Below, piece by piece: positions 6,233 to 13,738 of a stretch of DNA of 18,790 bases. Position 1 is the stretch's first letter; every line of letters begins with the position of its first letter. The notes under the pieces were generated by a model. It did no database searches. It saw only the letters and a list, made by a program, of their open reading frames with translations, and was not told the DNA's origin. The DNA lies in NCBI GenBank assembly GCA_027297485.1, contig JAPUHZ010000160.1, positions 1 to 18,790 on the forward strand, read 5' to 3'. This DNA comes from Deltaproteobacteria bacterium (GTDB taxonomy: Bacteria > Desulfobacterota_B > Binatia > UBA9968). Made by a program: the position numbers and the translations under genes.

Positions 6233-6376
6233 ATGAGACTCATCAAGGATCTAATCGACCTTATCGTTGAACTAGCTGAACCGATATTCGAATGGGTCAT
6301 CTCTTACCCGATACCCTCAGTCGTCATACTTGTGCTGTTGATCGTATGGGCGGTAAGAGGATATAGATCACTATAA
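6233..6376 (+). CDS. Small single-span membrane protein, 47 aa
   Basis: This short frame starts MRLIKDLIDLIVELAEPIFE, which looks like an amphipathic helix, and continues into a hydrophobic span of about 18 residues (VVILVLLIVWAV) with a basic end RGYRSL. AAGGGG lies six bases before the ATG, a good ribosome-binding site. The pattern, an amphipathic acidic-basic helix, a Pro-containing turn (SYPIPS) and then one membrane helix, is not one I can name. Small proteins like this often regulate a larger membrane partner; the neighbouring four-helix protein is a candidate by position only. Confidence 0.6.
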   Translation: MRLIKDLIDLIVELAEPIFEWVISYPIPSVVILVLLIVWAVRGYRSL

Positions 6377-6456
6377 TGGTACCGTCGAGAGCAAAAAATC
6401 AGAACAGAAATAAGGGCGAAATGTCTCGCTAGCAGATTTGTCAGAAGGGAGGCTTT

Positions 6457-6540
6457 ATGGTTCTAGTTCCCGTCTTTGGGATAATCCTGATGGTGGGCCT
6501 TATATTCTTTTTGGCCTGGTGGGAGGCCTATAGGAAATAG
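6457..6540 (+). CDS. Very small single-span membrane protein, 27 aa
   Basis: The product MVLVPVFGIILMVGLIFFLA then WWEAYRK is almost all one membrane helix with an aromatic-basic end. AAGGGAGG (6445-6452) sits four bases before the ATG at 6457, one of the better ribosome-binding sites in the window, and the frame ends cleanly with TAG. It follows the 47-residue membrane protein by 80 bases in the same direction, and both end in a helix followed by aromatic and basic residues. At 27 residues chance cannot be excluded, but the site plus composition favour a real gene. Function unknown. Confidence 0.5.
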   Translation: MVLVPVFGIILMVGLIFFLAWWEAYRK

Positions 6541-6579
6541 GCTCAACCGATATTTATTTGCCGTCGTGAAAGGGGAATG

Positions 6580-6610
6580 GGGGGGGGTCTGGTAAGACCA
6601 GACTCCTTCC
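6580..6610 (+). repeat. Strong G-rich hairpin after the tiny membrane-protein gene
   Basis: A run of nine G (6579-6587) leads into GTCTGGT (6587-6593), which pairs with ACCAGAC (6597-6603) around a three-base loop. The stem extends to about 14 pairs, with three G-T wobbles, by pairing the G run with TCCTTCC. There is no T-run, so it is not a classical intrinsic terminator; it could stop ribosomes or RNases, or insulate the receiver gene downstream. Confidence 0.4.
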
Positions 6611-6661
6611 GGCTATGCGAAAAGGTTCAGGTTCTTGCCCATCATTTGGCCGCCAGCCTCT

Positions 6662-6689
6662 TTGAAGGAATACGGAATTCTGGTATAAA
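6662..6689 (+). promoter_or_regulatory. Sigma-70-type promoter of the response-regulator gene
   Basis: TTGAAG (6662-6667) and TATAAA (6684-6689) are 16 bases apart, with an extended -10 TG at 6681-6682. The likely transcript start is around 6696, giving a very short leader with a G-rich ribosome-binding site (AGGGGGG, 6698-6704) before the ATG at 6711. Confidence 0.6.
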
Positions 6690-6710
6690 GTTAGCCTAGG
6701 GGGGCTACCC

Positions 6711-7079
6711 ATGAAGAAGCGTATCCTTTTAGTAGAAGACCACCCGGGGACCATTGAAGTGATGCAGCAGGAATTGGAGGTCCTCGGTTATGAGGTCACG
6801 CTGGCTGAAAATGGTGTAAAGGCTGTGGAGATGGCTACCTCTGAGTCTCCTGACCTGATTGTCATGGATATCGTTATGCCCAAGATGGATGGGCTTCAAG
6901 CGGCCTCTCAGATACGGAAAAATCCGAAGACGAAAGACATCCCTATATTGGCAGCTACTGCCTTGGCCAGGCCAGGGGATAGGGAAAAATGTCTGGAAGG
7001 CGGCTGTGACGGTTACATTGCCAAGCCTTTTACCCACAAGCAGTTGGGGGTCGCTATTGAGAAACTGTTCGAGAAGTAG
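6711..7079 (+). CDS. Stand-alone response-regulator receiver (CheY/DivK-like)
   Basis: The 122-residue product is a single receiver domain with no output domain. The acidic pair Glu9-Asp10, the phospho-accepting Asp53 (in IVMDIVMPKMDG), the switch Thr83 (ILAATAL) and the conserved Lys105 (YIAKPF) are all present, so it should be phosphorylated normally by a histidine kinase. Receivers like this act by protein contact, for example as phosphorelay intermediates or in motility control. No kinase gene is nearby, so the partner is unknown. It has its own promoter just upstream and no close downstream partner in the next 200 bases. Confidence 0.93.
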   Translation: MKKRILLVEDHPGTIEVMQQELEVLGYEVTLAENGVKAVEMATSESPDLIVMDIVMPKMDGLQAASQIRKNPKTKDIPILAATALARPGDREKCLEGGCDGYIAKPFTHKQLGVAIEKLFEK

Positions 7080-7288
7080 AGGAGGCAAACGGTGTGGTCC
7101 AACCCCTTCACCTGCTGTCAGCCCTGCGCAACGACGAATCCATAAACTTCATTTAACCCCATGCCGCCTGATGCCTAAACAACCCTCGTAAACAGTATAA
7201 TCCCCACCTCCGGATAGATCGTACTGCAACCCAGCGAATTTTCTGCTAGCATCTTGCTATCGGATGGAGATAGAAAAAGGAGGGGATC
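7080..7288. other. Intergenic region between the receiver and DUF4177-like genes
   Basis: No gene is supported. A perfect TATAAT lies at 7196-7201, but no matching -35 box is seen at normal spacing. If used, it would give a leader of about 85 bases before the small gene at 7289. Confidence 0.35.
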
Positions 7289-7462
7289 ATGCGCGAGTTG
7301 GAATATCGTATCCTTCAAGCTAGTGATTTATCGGAGAACGCCTTAAATGAACTTGGAAAAGAGGGATGGGAGCTGGTTTGCTCTGTGCAGAGCATCGTTT
7401 GCGGGAGCTGCCTGGTACTGAAGAGAGAAAAGGCCCAATGGGAGGAAAGGGAGGCTGGTTAG
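7289..7462 (+). CDS. DUF4177-like small protein, 57 aa
   Basis: The product starts MRELEYRILQASDLSENALN and continues with ELGKEGWELVCSV and a hydrophobic strand CLVLKRE. That arrangement (strand with YRI/YKV, helix ending NELGKEGWELV, strand LxLKRE) is typical of the DUF4177 family of short cytoplasmic proteins with unknown function. Three cysteines (31, 38, 41) lie close together, two as C-G-S-C, which is not a family constant as far as I know and could bind metal or form a disulfide. The ribosome-binding site AAGGAGGGG is very strong. The gene ends four bases before the Nudix start, so the two are almost certainly translated from one message. Confidence 0.7.
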   Translation: MRELEYRILQASDLSENALNELGKEGWELVCSVQSIVCGSCLVLKREKAQWEEREAG

Positions 7463-7466
7463 CGCG

Positions 7467-7865
7467 GTGGCGATAGAGGTGGTGGCAGCGTTAATTTATC
7501 AACGAGACCACCTGCTGGTCTGCCAGAGAAGAGTGGGCGGCTCTTTTCCCCTCAAGTGGGAGTTCCCTGGAGGGAAGGTGGAGAGGGGAGAGGGATATTT
7601 TAAGGCATTGCAAAGGGAGTTAAGAGAGGAGTTAGGGATTGAGATTAAATCTGCAACAGAGATCTTCCGCCATAGATACCTTTATCCCGAGCAAATGGAG
7701 GTGGGGCTGATATTCTTCCGAGTGGAGGATTATCGAGGGGTGGTGGCGAATCAGGCCTTTCACCGACTCCTCTGGGTCGAAGTTCAGGAACTTAAAAAGC
7801 TGGATTTCCTTGAGGGTGACCTGCCACTGATCGAGATGATAGTGAGCCGGGAGCTGCGCGAATAG
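7467..7865 (+). CDS. mutT: MutT-type Nudix hydrolase (8-oxo-dGTP diphosphatase-like)
   Basis: A 132-residue single-domain Nudix enzyme. The signature GX5EX7REUXEEXGU is complete at residues 36-58 (G36, E42, R50-E51, E54-E55, G57), so metal binding and pyrophosphohydrolase activity are expected. WEFPGGKVERGE before it and the small size fit MutT/NudG proteins, which remove oxidised dGTP or related nucleotides to prevent mutation. Assignment to MutT rather than another small Nudix enzyme is by overall similarity. The start is GTG at 7467, four bases after the stop of the DUF4177-like gene; GGGAGG in that gene's last codons serves as ribosome-binding site, about 13 bases upstream, so translation is probably coupled. 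Confidence 0.9.
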   Translation: MAIEVVAALIYQRDHLLVCQRRVGGSFPLKWEFPGGKVERGEGYFKALQRELREELGIEIKSATEIFRHRYLYPEQMEVGLIFFRVEDYRGVVANQAFHRLLWVEVQELKKLDFLEGDLPLIEMIVSRELRE

Positions 7866-8047
7866 AGGTCATGTTATTTATTTTCTCACCTTCAGTGAGT
7901 TGCTCAGCCCGTTTTGTCCTCCCGCTCGCCTTTTTCTCCCTAGGGATATAGAGCAGTCCCCACGCATAAGGTCAGCGCCCCCGCGACGGTCAAACTCGAA
8001 GAGTGTGGACGAGGCTTCAATTAAGGAAGTTTGACTCTTTGGCAACC

Positions 8048-8806
8048 ATGAATCAGTTTTTGCTGGTTGGAATATCGCTTCTTGTCGTAGTTTTGGTTCA
8101 TCCTCCTGTTGGTGCGGATGAAATTATTGTTTCAGCAGCAGCGAGCCTCTCTGATGCATTAACTGAGATAGGGAAGACTTATGAGTTAAAGAGCCGGAAC
8201 CGGGTTTCCTTTAACTTTGGAGCTTCCAGCAATTTGGCTCGACAGATCGAAGAAGGCGCGCCGGCGGACCTCTTTTTCTCTGCGGATTTGGAAAAGATGG
8301 AAAACCTTAAGAAACGACGACTGATCGAGGACAGCTCTTGGAGGAACCTGCTCTCGAATAAACTAGTTATCGTGGTTTCAAAAAATTCTCCATTGACCAT
8401 TAAGTCTCCCAGGGATCTTTTACGGGGTGAGGTCAAACGAATTGCCCTGGGCGAGCCCTCCTCGGTTCCAGTTGGGATCTATACTAGAAAATACCTTGAA
8501 GAGGAGGGGGTGTGGGAGCGAATAAAGAGCAAGCTCATTCCGGTAATGAACGTCCGCGCCACTTTAGCCGCGGTAGAATCAGGGAACGTCGATGTCGGTT
8601 TTATCTATAAAACAGATGCGGCTATTTCTCAGAGAGTGACTATCGTCTATGAAGTCCCGAGAGAGAAGGGGCCAAAGATCATCTACCCTGTAGGCCTAGT
8701 TAGGGAGTCCAAGAAGAAAGAGGGGGCGAACGATTTTTTAAAATTTCTTTTGAGTGAAACCGGAAAGGGGATTTTTAGAAAATACGGGTTTGTTATTCTG
8801 GAGTGA
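8048..8806 (+). CDS. modA: Molybdate-binding periplasmic protein ModA
   Basis: A 252-residue exported protein with signal peptide MNQFLLVGISLLVVVLVHPP and cleavage near VGA-DE. The mature start IIVSAAASLSDALTEIG and the segments FNFGASSNLARQIEEGAPADLFFSA, RIALGEPSSVPVGIYTRKYLE and VESGNVDVGFIYKTDA are the ModA fingerprints that form the oxyanion (molybdate/tungstate) pocket. It delivers the ion to ModB. Length matches the family. ATG 8048 lacks a good site; TTG at 8039 has AAGGAAG nine bases upstream and may be the true start, adding three residues. First gene of modABC; modB follows by 24 bases. No molybdate-responsive ModE gene or clear Moco-type leader is visible. Confidence 0.95.
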   Translation: MNQFLLVGISLLVVVLVHPPVGADEIIVSAAASLSDALTEIGKTYELKSRNRVSFNFGASSNLARQIEEGAPADLFFSADLEKMENLKKRRLIEDSSWRNLLSNKLVIVVSKNSPLTIKSPRDLLRGEVKRIALGEPSSVPVGIYTRKYLEEEGVWERIKSKLIPVMNVRATLAAVESGNVDVGFIYKTDAAISQRVTIVYEVPREKGPKIIYPVGLVRESKKKEGANDFLKFLLSETGKGIFRKYGFVILE

Positions 8807-8830
8807 TCTGAGAGAGAGGAGGAATACTAT

Positions 8831-9508
8831 TTGGTTTCTTTTTTCCCGCAGGCTTGGCAAATTACGGTATTAACGGTTTCAGTTGCCCTAGCTAGCACCC
8901 TCCTAATTCTTCCTATCGGGCTCGCCGTTTCTTGGGTCTTAGCCCGTAAGGAATGGCCTTACAAAAATGTCATAGAGACCTTGGTGCTCCTTCCTTTAGT
9001 GATGCCGCCGGTGGCTACGGGGTTGATCCTTTTGAAGCTTTTTAGTAGGCGCAGTCCGGTAGGGGGTTGGCTTTACGAAAGAGGGATAGAGATTGTTTTT
9101 GACTGGAAGGGGGTCCTGATAGCCATGGCTGTCATGTCTTTTCCCCTCTTCGTTCGGTCTGTTCGGACCTCCCTTTCTGAAGTGAATCCACGTCTGGAGC
9201 AGATTGCGGCGACTCTGGGCGCATCGGGACTCAGGATATTCTTTGCGGTGACCATCCCCCTCGCCTGGAGGGGAATTGTGGCTGGCTCTCTTTTGGCTTT
9301 TTCTCGTGCCTTGGGTGAATTCGGAGCGACCATCCTGGTAGCAGGTAACATACCGGGAAGGACTCAGACACTTTCCCTGGCTATTTTTAATTTTGTCCAG
9401 CTAGGAAGGGACGAGCAGGCATACACCCTGCTGTTCATAACGGTGGTGTTGGCCTTTGCGGCTGTTTGGATTTCTGAGTGGCTCATTCATGCGAAAAGGA
9501 GAAGGTGA
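8831..9508 (+). CDS. modB: Molybdate ABC transporter permease ModB
   Basis: A 225-residue inner-membrane permease with about five or six helices. The first spans about 10-38, and the EAA-type cytoplasmic loop that docks the ATPase is EQIAATLGASGLRIFFAVTIPLA (about 122-144). The preceding LLPLVMPPVATGLILL and the later LLAFSRALGEFGATILVAGN are classic ModB motifs. It forms the homodimeric channel for molybdate. Start codon is TTG at 8831, supported by GAGGAGGA seven bases upstream; no ATG fits. The modC start lies 12 bases after its stop, so all three mod genes form one operon. Confidence 0.95.
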   Translation: MVSFFPQAWQITVLTVSVALASTLLILPIGLAVSWVLARKEWPYKNVIETLVLLPLVMPPVATGLILLKLFSRRSPVGGWLYERGIEIVFDWKGVLIAMAVMSFPLFVRSVRTSLSEVNPRLEQIAATLGASGLRIFFAVTIPLAWRGIVAGSLLAFSRALGEFGATILVAGNIPGRTQTLSLAIFNFVQLGRDEQAYTLLFITVVLAFAAVWISEWLIHAKRRR

Positions 9509-9520
9509 GGCCGAAAAGAT

Positions 9521-10594
9521 ATGCTTTTGAGATGTCATATTCCCCTGGCCAATTTTTCTCTAGAGATCGATGTCTCATTTCAATCTCAAGTCACTTCTAT
9601 TTTTGGGCCCTCCGGTGCAGGGAAGACTTCACTGCTGGATGCTATTGCAGGCCTGCGAGAGGTCTTATCGGGGGAGATTGAGATCGGCGGGAGGGTTCTT
9701 TTTTCATCTTCCCGTGGGATCAATCTTTCTCCTCAAGAGCGTTCCGTTGGGTACGTCTCCCAGGAAACGGCCCTCTTCCCCCATAGGTCCGTAAGGCAAA
9801 ATATCCTGTTCGGTGCCAGCAGGAAAGGGGTCTCCAGCCGTATGGATGGCATAAAGCCGGATCACGTCACGGCCTTGCTGGAAATTAACCATCTATTGGA
9901 TCGCCCGGTCACCCGTCTCTCCGGCGGAGAATGCCAAAGGGTTGCGTTGGCACGCGCGATCCTTTCACGTCCTCAACTGTTACTTCTGGACGAACCCCTG
10001 GCCTCATTGGATATCGGGTTAAAAGAGAAGATTATTCCCTATCTGCGCCGAGTGCGAGATGAATTTGCCATCCCTATGATTTATGTGACTCATAATCCCA
10101 CAGAAGTCTTCTCCCTGGCAGATTGGGTCATTATGATAAAGGAAGGCCAGTTGGTAACTCAGGGGGTGCCCCAAGAAGTCCTAATGTCGAGCCGGGTCTT
10201 ATCTTCTCTAGATAAAGATCAGATGAAAAACGTTTTTAACGTGCGCTTGATTGATTCTGATCCCGAAGGGGGGAGAAGCAGGGTTCGTCTTGAGTCAGGC
10301 CAGGAGCTTTTCATCCCTTATACGGTCGGATCGGTTAACCGCTTTCTCCAAATCGGGATTCCTGGAGACGACATCCTTATTGCAACAAAGTCTCCTGAAA
10401 GTATTTCGGCCGGGAATGTTCTTCGTGGAGTCGTCCGCACAATCGAGAAGATAGCGGGACAATCTATATTGCGGGTGGATGCCGGAGGCATCTTCTATGT
10501 GAGACTGACTTCCTCGGCTGTAGACAAGCTTAAGCTAAGAGATGGGTGCGAGGTCTTTCTCATAATCAAAACGAGGTCCTGCCTGGTCCTCTAG
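9521..10594 (+). CDS. modC: Molybdate ABC transporter ATP-binding protein ModC
   Basis: A 357-residue ATPase that powers ModB. Motifs in order: Walker A GPSGAGKT (29-36), Q-loop Gln81, signature LSGGE (133-137), Walker B LLLLDEP (153-159), D-loop SLD (162-164) and switch His191. The C-terminal ~65 residues (SAGNVLRGVVRTIEKIAGQS onward) are a single Mop/TOBE domain, which binds molybdate and regulates transport in ModC proteins. All catalytic residues are intact. The ribosome-binding site AGGTGAGG overlaps the end of modB, consistent with coupled translation. It is the last gene of the operon. Confidence 0.95.
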   Translation: MLLRCHIPLANFSLEIDVSFQSQVTSIFGPSGAGKTSLLDAIAGLREVLSGEIEIGGRVLFSSSRGINLSPQERSVGYVSQETALFPHRSVRQNILFGASRKGVSSRMDGIKPDHVTALLEINHLLDRPVTRLSGGECQRVALARAILSRPQLLLLDEPLASLDIGLKEKIIPYLRRVRDEFAIPMIYVTHNPTEVFSLADWVIMIKEGQLVTQGVPQEVLMSSRVLSSLDKDQMKNVFNVRLIDSDPEGGRSRVRLESGQELFIPYTVGSVNRFLQIGIPGDDILIATKSPESISAGNVLRGVVRTIEKIAGQSILRVDAGGIFYVRLTSSAVDKLKLRDGCEVFLIIKTRSCLVL

Positions 10595-10913
10595 CCTTTC
10601 TCTCTCCAGTAAAGCTTGGAAATATCATCCTCTCTTTAGCTGCGAATTTTGGACATATCATCTGCCCTTCACAAGGTGGAAATATAGCTTCTCGGGAGTA
10701 ATGGGTTTTCCTCTTTTATCTGATCAAGCGCGAGGATTCCCCCCTCGTCTCTGCCTGACACGGTTGCCTCTCAATGGATTTTAATGAATTTTAATATTCC
10801 CTCTGTTTTAATTTGCCCTAGACGGCTGGAACACCATTAGGAAATATTTGCCTAGATAGCAGAATTTTGGGCTCCTAAAAATAATAAAGCCTTAAAAATT
10901 AAATAGTTGCAAT
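10595..10913. promoter_or_regulatory. AT-rich upstream region of the FecR gene with degenerate repeats
   Basis: No gene is present. GGAAATATCATCCTC (10618), GGACATATCATCTGC (10651) and GGAAATATAGCTTCTC (10678) are three related copies 33 and 27 bases apart. Further on, ATTTTAAT occurs at 10778-10785 and 10788-10795, one helical turn apart, in an AT-rich stretch that is likely bent. An enhancer with a bent linker is the usual layout before a sigma-54 promoter, which follows at 10914. Whether the repeats are activator sites is inference. CGAGG/CCTCG near 10731-10747 forms a small hairpin and could end the modC transcript. Confidence 0.35.
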
Positions 10914-10930
10914 CTGGCATACATGTTGCG
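10914..10930 (+). promoter_or_regulatory. Sigma-54-type (-24/-12) promoter of the FecR gene
   Basis: CTGGCATACATGTTGCG has GG at 10916-10917 and GC at 10928-10929, with exactly the ten bases between them that sigma-54 requires. TGGCA and TTGC match consensus. The expected transcript start is near 10941, giving a leader of about 37 bases before the ATG at 10978. Expression would then need an enhancer-binding activator. Confidence 0.65.
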
Positions 10931-10977
10931 CTCAGTCGCATCGTAGATCTAGTAGATTGAATAGTAGGAAATTCTTT

Positions 10978-13578
10978 ATGAAAAATCAGTGCCCTCCACT
11001 TACCAGCCTATTCTTAACGTTGTTTTTAATGCTGTCGGGCCTCGCCTTTGCTCAAGATCCGGTTGGAGTTGTGACTGGGCTTAAGGGCAAAGCCGACTTG
11101 ACCCGGGCAGGTACGCAAACCACCCTACATTTTAGAGACAGCATCATCCTGCGTGATGTAATAGACACTCATGAGAGATCTTTGGCACGGATCCTCTTTG
11201 GCGGCAACAGTATCGTCACTGTGCGTGAGATGTCGCATCTTGAAGTGCGGGAAGAGATCCTTCCTACGGGTGCCACCCGCTCCGTTCATAAATTGTCCTC
11301 TGGACAGATCCTTCTTAACGTGGCACGGAGACTATTACGCCGAGGAGATGAGGTGCAGATCCGAACACCCAATGCGGTTGCCGCAGTGCGCGGTTCGACC
11401 ATATTCGCCCAATATGATTTTACCTCAGGCCAAAGTAATTTCACTGTTCTGGCGGGGAGTCTCATTGTAACTCCCCACGGTAGGCCCCCTATTACAATGA
11501 AAGTGAATGAGGCCGTGAGTATAACGGGCACGACAGCCACCGGGATCCAGGCAGGTCCGATCAAAGGTGTTGGTAAGGCTCAGGCCGACAAAATATTACA
11601 GGGGTCCGAAACAGGACTAGCAGTTACAGAGGAGTCAAACCAAAAGCAGACCGGCGAGAGCCAGATCGAGCAAGCAACCGCCTTGGCGACTGCCGTGGTG
11701 GAGGCGATCACGGGTGAGTCCTCAACGGCATCCTCAGAGACACAAGAGGAGGCGAATGCGCTGATCCAAGAGATTGAGGGCGGATCCGAGCCGGCCGACG
11801 CAGAAACAACGGGAACAACGGCAGGGGGAAATACCGTGCTGACCTCTCCTGTGACCGCGGGCGGTACGGGAGGAACAATCACTAGTGCAGCGGCGACTAA
11901 CTTCACGATAACGGGCAGCGTAACATTAGGTGTGAATGACACACTCGTGATGTTCAACTCGGACGCGGCTCTTAAAGGTACGCCTGGAGCGATCTATGTG
12001 GTCAACGCTAACGTGACACAGTCCGGGGCGGGCAACCTCATCCAAACGGCTCCTGGAGTGAATCTTACGGTAAACAGTCCCTTCCTGGCGGCAGAGACTA
12101 GCACCATAACCAGCGGCGGTAACCTACTTCAACTCTCCTCGACGCTGACCAGCCAGGGCCCGTTTTTGAGTCTCAAGGACACGCAGCTCGACCTTGGTGG
12201 GGCGATCGTTAAGGTCTTGAATGGGAGTACCCTCACAAGCACTGTTGGGCCGGCATTTAGTATCCTCGGCGGCTCTGTCAATGCGGATGCCTTGGTCATT
12301 TCGGATAGCACCGGGAACACTTTTAACCTATCAGGGACCATCCTGTCCCTTACTGACACCTCGGTTACCCTCCGAGTCCTCGGGGAGCATATACCGAATA
12401 TTAATGCGGATACAGAAATCTTCAATCTCTCGACCGGTGAGCCTTCGATCGCGATGGTTAACAGCAGCCTTACCCTGACAGGAACGAAGGAGGGTTTGGT
12501 TGGTTTTGGGACAAACACCGGCACACCCATTACTCAAGGCGGTGTAGGATTGGTTGCAAGCAATAGCTCGATTAGCCTTTCCGGTCATCTGCTGGACCTT
12601 GGGGGAGTCAACCTGACGGATCCCAACCCCCAGATCCAGCTCAGCACTACGACGGTCACCCATACGGGTCCTACTAGCCTCATTGAGGTGTTTGGTCCAT
12701 CTACCGTGGCCGGGCCACTTCTGGGCGCTCAGAGCAGTAACCTGACAACCACCGGTAGCCTCTTCAGTATCTTCGGTGGTAGCAAGCTTAGTACTAGCTC
12801 TGATAAAGAGCTGGTCTTCCTAGATGGCGGAAATCATACATTCGGGAACCCCCTATTTATCGTTTCTGGACTGGGAGCCAGCGACCAGCCCATTAGCGGA
12901 TCCAGCACTCCTTTCTCCATCAATTCCTTCGTAGCGTCCAAGCCTATTGGGGCTCTTTTTAAGGTTACCAATGGGGCTGATGTATCTGTAAACGGGGGTC
13001 TGTTGTTTCTTGATAGTGCACTGTTCGAGGCTACCCTGCCCGTTATAGAAATGGTCAGCATAACCGGCCTCCAGCCCAAGATCACCTCAAGCACTACTTT
13101 GATGGAACTGGCCAATAGTAAAGTCCTTACGCTGGGTCCGGTTATTGCCTTAGATAATAGTCTTATCACGATTAGCAACGGCCCTATCCTGAAGTTAACT
13201 GCTGGGACCACAATGGCGGTAAAAGGTAGTCTCCTTAAGCTGCTTAACGGGAGTACGATCAATGTCGTGAACGGTCCGGCGATTTTAGTTGACGGGGCCG
13301 GGAGCAACCTTAGTATAAGCGGAGCACTACTTGATTTTGGTAACACCAGCGGGAATCAGTTAATCATCAACAACCCTACCCCACCTAACGCAACTAGTGG
13401 TGGAGTCAGCAATACTCTCATACCGGTTTTTAACTCGGGCGGAGGCTCAACCTCCATAGGCATCAACCCGATAATAAATGACCCGGGGGGAAATACCGTT
13501 TCGATAACCGGTGCGGCAATAGAAGCAACTAACGGTGGCTCAGTCAGCATCACTGCCGGTGGCTTCGCTTTTCCCTAA
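10978..13578 (+). CDS. Large secreted FecR-domain protein with beta-repeat C-terminal region
   Basis: An 866-residue exported protein. Residues 1-25 form a signal peptide (cleavage AFA-Q). Residues ~27-166 are a FecR domain: GVVTGLKGKADL, then LARILFGGNSIVTV and the diagnostic RTPNAVAAVRGST at 129-141. A Glu/Thr/Ala-rich linker (~195-275) follows. The last ~590 residues are low in Cys and aromatic residues and rich in Ser, Thr, Gly, Asn, Leu and Ile, with degenerate repeats (for example VKVLNGSTLTSTVGPAFSIL and LKLLNGSTINVVNGPAILVD) typical of a beta-solenoid or filamentous surface protein. FecR domains elsewhere sense and transmit signals across the periplasm; here there is no TonB receptor or sigma regulator. 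ATG 10978 has AGGA eight bases upstream. The TPR-barrel gene follows 149 bases later and is a likely partner. Confidence 0.85.
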   Translation: MKNQCPPLTSLFLTLFLMLSGLAFAQDPVGVVTGLKGKADLTRAGTQTTLHFRDSIILRDVIDTHERSLARILFGGNSIVTVREMSHLEVREEILPTGATRSVHKLSSGQILLNVARRLLRRGDEVQIRTPNAVAAVRGSTIFAQYDFTSGQSNFTVLAGSLIVTPHGRPPITMKVNEAVSITGTTATGIQAGPIKGVGKAQADKILQGSETGLAVTEESNQKQTGESQIEQATALATAVVEAITGESSTASSETQEEANALIQEIEGGSEPADAETTGTTAGGNTVLTSPVTAGGTGGTITSAAATNFTITGSVTLGVNDTLVMFNSDAALKGTPGAIYVVNANVTQSGAGNLIQTAPGVNLTVNSPFLAAETSTITSGGNLLQLSSTLTSQGPFLSLKDTQLDLGGAIVKVLNGSTLTSTVGPAFSILGGSVNADALVISDSTGNTFNLSGTILSLTDTSVTLRVLGEHIPNINADTEIFNLSTGEPSIAMVNSSLTLTGTKEGLVGFGTNTGTPITQGGVGLVASNSSISLSGHLLDLGGVNLTDPNPQIQLSTTTVTHTGPTSLIEVFGPSTVAGPLLGAQSSNLTTTGSLFSIFGGSKLSTSSDKELVFLDGGNHTFGNPLFIVSGLGASDQPISGSSTPFSINSFVASKPIGALFKVTNGADVSVNGGLLFLDSALFEATLPVIEMVSITGLQPKITSSTTLMELANSKVLTLGPVIALDNSLITISNGPILKLTAGTTMAVKGSLLKLLNGSTINVVNGPAILVDGAGSNLSISGALLDFGNTSGNQLIINNPTPPNATSGGVSNTLIPVFNSGGGSTSIGINPIINDPGGNTVSITGAAIEATNGGSVSITAGGFAFP

Positions 13579-13618
13579 TCTCTCAGCCATTCTACGCAAC
13601 GGAGAATGCAGAGGTCCC

Positions 13619-13738
13619 GTGAATCTCGAATTCCTAATAAATAACGAATGGAGCCTTGAAACAATTCATAAGGATGTAGGAGAGCAGATTGCTTGCGCGG
13701 AGCAGGTCATGACGAAAAGTTTTTTCAATGGAGAGTAG
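13619..13738 (+). CDS. Possible short leader ORF before the TPR-barrel gene, 39 aa
   Basis: A GTG at 13619 with AGAGG a few bases upstream opens a 39-residue frame (VNLEFLINNEWSLETIHKDV and on) whose TAG at 13736-13738 is followed by one base and then a GTG in the barrel frame (13740). That stop-restart spacing would allow translational coupling. No family is recognised and no signal peptide is present. The evidence is weak; chance is quite possible. Confidence 0.18.
   Translation: MNLEFLINNEWSLETIHKDVGEQIACAEQVMTKSFFNGE

Noticed and set aside
7866..8047. Moco-type riboswitch or ModE operator before modA
   Set aside because: No recognisable ModE palindrome or Moco aptamer core was seen; only a weak CTCAC/GTGAG hairpin at about 7887-7901.
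12834..13346. A 170-residue antisense frame inside the FecR gene
   Set aside because: It is a compositional shadow of the repetitive Ser/Thr/Gly coding region, without start signals or domains.
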